A stretch of DNA of 64,000 nucleotides from Saccharothrix tamanrassetensis. GTDB taxonomy: Bacteria > Actinomycetota > Actinomycetes > Mycobacteriales > Pseudonocardiaceae. The stretch is from contig NZ_JACHJN010000011.1 in the NCBI RefSeq assembly GCF_014203665.1, forward strand, positions 62,001 through 126,000. Direction: 5' to 3'. Positions within the stretch are counted from its first letter, which is position 1; each line of letters begins with the position of its first letter. Shown piece by piece: positions 61,655-64,000 of the stretch. A program made the position numbers and the translations under genes. A model generated the notes under the pieces. It worked only from the letters and a program-made list of their open reading frames with translations. It was not told the DNA's origin and did no database searches.

Positions 61655-62730
61655 CGGAGTTCACACATTCCCTGGTGCTCGGCAAGTTCTACCCGCCGCA
61701 CGTCGGCCACCACCACCTGATCCGGGCGGCGGTCGCGCGCAGCTCCCGGGTCACCGTGACGGTGCTGGCGTCGTCCGTCGAGTCCATCCCGGTGGCGTCG
61801 CGCGTCGCGTGGTTGCGCGCCGAGCACGCGGGGACACCGGGCCTGGTGATTCTCGGCGACATCGACGACCACCCGATGGACTTCCACAGCGACACCGTGT
61901 GGGAGCTGCACATGGCGGTGACGCGGGCCGTGCTGGCGCGGCGGGCCATCCTGGACGGCGACCCGTCGCTCGCACCGGTCGACGCCGTGTTCTCCAGCGA
62001 GTCCTACGGTGACGAAATGGCGAAACGCCTTGGCGCACAACATGTCCTGGTCGATATCGGACGATCCGCGCACCCGGTCTCCGGCACCGCGGTCCGGGCG
62101 GCACCGGAGGCGAACTGGCACCACCTCGCGCCCGCGACCCGTGCCGGCCTGTGCGCGCGGATCGTCGTGGTCGGGGCCGAGAGCACCGGCACGACCACGC
62201 TGTCGCGACAACTCGCGGCGCACCTCGGCGCTTCCTGGGTACCCGAATACGGCCGTCTTCACACCGAGCACAAACTGGCCGCCGCCAAGGCGTTCGACCC
62301 GGCCGCTTCCATCGACAGTCTGGTGTGGACAGTCGGCGACTTCCAGGACGTCGCGGCGCGGCAGCAGGAGCTGGCGGACGCCGCTGCCGCCGAACGGCCG
62401 ATCCTGGTGTGCGACAACGACCCGTGGGCCGCGACCGTGTGGGGTCACCGGTACCTGGGCGCGCCACACCCGGACATCGCGCCCGACGCGCACCGCCCCG
62501 CTCTGTACCTGCTCACCGACCACGAGGGCGTGCCGTTCGAGCAGGACGGCTGGCGCGACGGCGAGCACCTGCGCGCCTGGATGACCGGCCTGTTCCGCGC
62601 GGGGCTGGCGGAGCGGGGCGTGCCGTGGTCGGTGGTCACCGGTTCGCCCGCCGCCCGGCTGGGACAGGCCGTGGCGGCGTGCGAACCGGTGCTGGCGCGG
62701 CACTTCCGCTTCGCGGACCCGTTGGGCTAG
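61651..62730 (+). CDS. nadR: NadR-like bifunctional NMN adenylyltransferase / ribosylnicotinamide kinase
   Basis: 359 residues, ATGA overlap with pnuC. The N-terminal nucleotidyltransferase domain has LVLGKFYPPHVGHHHLIRAA (GxFxPxHxGH) and a second ISSTR-like region HPVSGTAVRAAP. The C-terminal P-loop kinase domain has IVVVGAESTGTTTLSRQLAAHL, where the usual Walker A Lys (GK[ST]) is Thr, then VPEYGRLHTE and VCDNDPWAATVWGHRY. No N-terminal HTH is present, unlike enterobacterial NadR. Together with PnuC it salvages nicotinamide riboside to NAD. Confidence 0.88.
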   Translation: MTEFTHSLVLGKFYPPHVGHHHLIRAAVARSSRVTVTVLASSVESIPVASRVAWLRAEHAGTPGLVILGDIDDHPMDFHSDTVWELHMAVTRAVLARRAILDGDPSLAPVDAVFSSESYGDEMAKRLGAQHVLVDIGRSAHPVSGTAVRAAPEANWHHLAPATRAGLCARIVVVGAESTGTTTLSRQLAAHLGASWVPEYGRLHTEHKLAAAKAFDPAASIDSLVWTVGDFQDVAARQQELADAAAAERPILVCDNDPWAATVWGHRYLGAPHPDIAPDAHRPALYLLTDHEGVPFEQDGWRDGEHLRAWMTGLFRAGLAERGVPWSVVTGSPAARLGQAVAACEPVLARHFRFADPLG

Positions 62731-62766
62731 CCGACGACCCGTTGCGCCGGATGCCGGACGCTCGGG

Positions 62767-63456
62767 CTAGACCGTCACCAGTACCTGGTCCAGCGACTTG
62801 CGGACCAGGTTCGGCACCACGCAGTCGTCCGCCGGGTAGCCGATCGGGATGACCGCGAACGCCTTCTCGTTGCGCGGCCGGCCCAGCACCTCGCCCAGGA
62901 ACTTCATCGGCGACGGCGTGTGGGTCAGCGCCGCGAGCCCACCGAGGTGCAGCGCGGTGAGCAACATGCCGACCGCGATGCCCACGGACTCGTCGACGTA
63001 GTAGTGCTTGCGGCTGCTGCCGTCGGGTTCCAGGTAGAAGCGCTGCTGGAAGACGACGACCAGCTCGGGCGCGTCGGTGAGGTGCGGTTTGACGTCGTCG
63101 GTGCCCAGCGGTCGCAGCGCGTCGAGCCACTCGTCGCCGAGCCGCCCGTTGTAGGAGATGCGCTCCTCGTGCTCGGCGGCGGCCCGGATCGCCTTGCGCA
63201 CCTCGGGGTCGACCACGCGGACGAACGTCCACGGCTGCTGGTGCGCGCCGCTCGGCGCGGTCGACGCGACGGCGATCGCGTCCAGCACGACCTGGGTGGG
63301 CACGGGGTCCGGGGAGAACATGCGGACCGTGCGGCGCTCGTCCATGCGGGCGCGCAGCTCGGCCGCCGTGCGCAGGGACTGCTCGGCCGGCATCCGCGCG
63401 GGCCGGTAGGGCAGCGGTTCAAAGTCCTGACCGTGGATGGGAGTCCAGTTCGTCAC
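62767..63456 (-). CDS. Nitroreductase-family flavoprotein
   Basis: 229 residues from the GTG at 63456. FMN-binding features: RMDERRTVRMFSPDPVPTQVVLDAIAVASTAPSGAHQQPWTFVRV (Arg/Ser/Gln contacts), then DESVGIAVGMLLTALHLGGLAALTHTPSPMKFL (Thr/Pro loop) and IPIGYPADD. The closest recognisable group is the iodotyrosine-deiodinase/BluB-like branch of nitroreductases. Substrate unknown. It stands alone, convergent with nadR (36 bp apart). Confidence 0.85.
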   Translation of the reverse strand: MTNWTPIHGQDFEPLPYRPARMPAEQSLRTAAELRARMDERRTVRMFSPDPVPTQVVLDAIAVASTAPSGAHQQPWTFVRVVDPEVRKAIRAAAEHEERISYNGRLGDEWLDALRPLGTDDVKPHLTDAPELVVVFQQRFYLEPDGSSRKHYYVDESVGIAVGMLLTALHLGGLAALTHTPSPMKFLGEVLGRPRNEKAFAVIPIGYPADDCVVPNLVRKSLDQVLVTV

Positions 63457-63711
63457 CCCACGGACTGTGGCACCGCAACCCGATGTGTTGAACCCCCGAA
63501 CCCGAAATTCGCACCGAAGTGTCCGGAAATCGGACGGTCGGCGGTGATCGGGAACCGGTCGGCCAGGCACAGGTCGTCGTGCACCCGGAGCGGGGCGCCC
63601 TCCGGCGGGGTGTCCTGGTGAACCACCTCACCCGGAGCGGTGGCGAGTCCTTTGTGGACGGAAGCGCGCCCATGGAAGCTGCCCGGACCGCTGCGGTGAA
63701 GATCAGGCAGT

Positions 63712-64000
63712 ATGTGCACCGTGCACGCCAAGGACCTGATCGCCGCGCACGGCCACGGGCACGGCCGCGACACCGAGCCCTCGTCCGCGCCGGTCCGCAG
63801 GCTGTTGCTGGTCCTGCTGCTGCCGCTGGTGCTGGCGACCGTGGTGGGCGCACTGGTGCTCTACCCGTTCGGCCACGACCAGCCCACCGGCGCGGACGCG
63901 GGCCTCACGCAGGTTCCGGTGCGCGGCGACGTGACGGCCGTGGCGCGCGGCGGGTGCGGGCCCGATGCCGACCAGCCCGGCGCGACCGGGTGCGTGCTGG
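63712..64000 (+). CDS. YibE/F-family membrane protein, 5' part (truncated by window edge)
   Basis: About 96 residues are visible and the frame is open to the window end. It has a His/Gly-rich start (IAAHGHGHGRDT), a transmembrane segment (RRLLLVLLLPLVLATVVGALVLYPFG) and then the start of the extracytoplasmic domain with VPVRGDVTAVARGGC and a later Cys. This order is typical of actinobacterial YibE/F proteins, which continue with several more helices. The start is ATG 63712 or GTG 63721. Function unknown. Confidence 0.75.
   Translation, partial: MCTVHAKDLIAAHGHGHGRDTEPSSAPVRRLLLVLLLPLVLATVVGALVLYPFGHDQPTGADAGLTQVPVRGDVTAVARGGCGPDADQPGATGCVL

Overview
The window is high-GC actinobacterial chromosome. 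GTG starts and 4-bp ATGA/GTGA gene overlaps are common. A perfect actinobacterial-type LexA box, an Rv2578c-type radical SAM gene, an orphan DUF742 gene and a gene cluster ordered like M. tuberculosis Rv0972c-Rv0976c together suggest a filamentous member of the Pseudonocardiales (Saccharothrix/Lentzea/Actinosynnema-like). That placement is inference; there is no rRNA gene to test it. I see no tRNA, rRNA, CRISPR array, transposase or prophage.

1-25.4 kb: the 3' end of an unidentified gene, a solute-binding lipoprotein and a secreted seven-bladed YVTN propeller, then a surface-polysaccharide locus. The locus holds a GH-like lipoprotein, a rhamnosyltransferase-like enzyme, a coupled GT2-flippase-WsaF-like GT set, a Wzz-like chain-length protein with an O-antigen-ligase-like polymerase, nucleotide-sugar tailoring genes (two DegT aminotransferases, two left-handed beta-helix acyltransferases, an epimerase, an RmlC-like epimerase, a Gfo/Idh dehydrogenase) and the initiating polyprenyl-phosphate sugar transferase. 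A 1604-residue secreted DUF4082/Ig protein sits inside it. Together these could initiate, build, export and polymerise an acylated amino-sugar glycan.

25.4-43 kb: a small frameshifted membrane-protein gene, an S4-domain protein, an orphan DUF742 protein, a Mug-type DNA glycosylase, a CopC-like and a DUF5666 protein. Next is a two-component system followed by two GT39-type membrane glycosyltransferases flanking a GT2-GtrA fusion. Matching 11-bp-phased CACAGG repeats precede both the regulator and the first glycosyltransferase gene. Then come an SGNH hydrolase, a phosphotransferase with an altered catalytic loop, a DUF389 protein, aspS and a cyclophilin lipoprotein.

43-49.8 kb: one apparently intact subtilisin-like protease, two paralogues that lack the oxyanion-hole Asn and share an identical propeptide segment, and a collapsed fourth copy; a GNAT enzyme and an HTH regulator.

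49.8-64 kb: a TetR-led catabolic operon (two acyl-CoA dehydrogenases, a biotin-dependent carboxylase, AtuA-like proteins, a TIGR03084 protein) with a 42-bp palindromic operator; a leaderless NTF2-like gene; an intein-containing radical SAM gene sharing a LexA box with a divergent pnuC-nadR pair; a nitroreductase; and the start of a YibE/F gene.

The most unusual feature is a family of five 125-146-bp hairpin elements, at 8.6-9.0, 29.8-30.0 and 43.2-43.6 kb. Their stems show compensatory base changes, four of five share a fixed 9-nt loop, and four of them form two-hairpin composites. I do not recognise this family.
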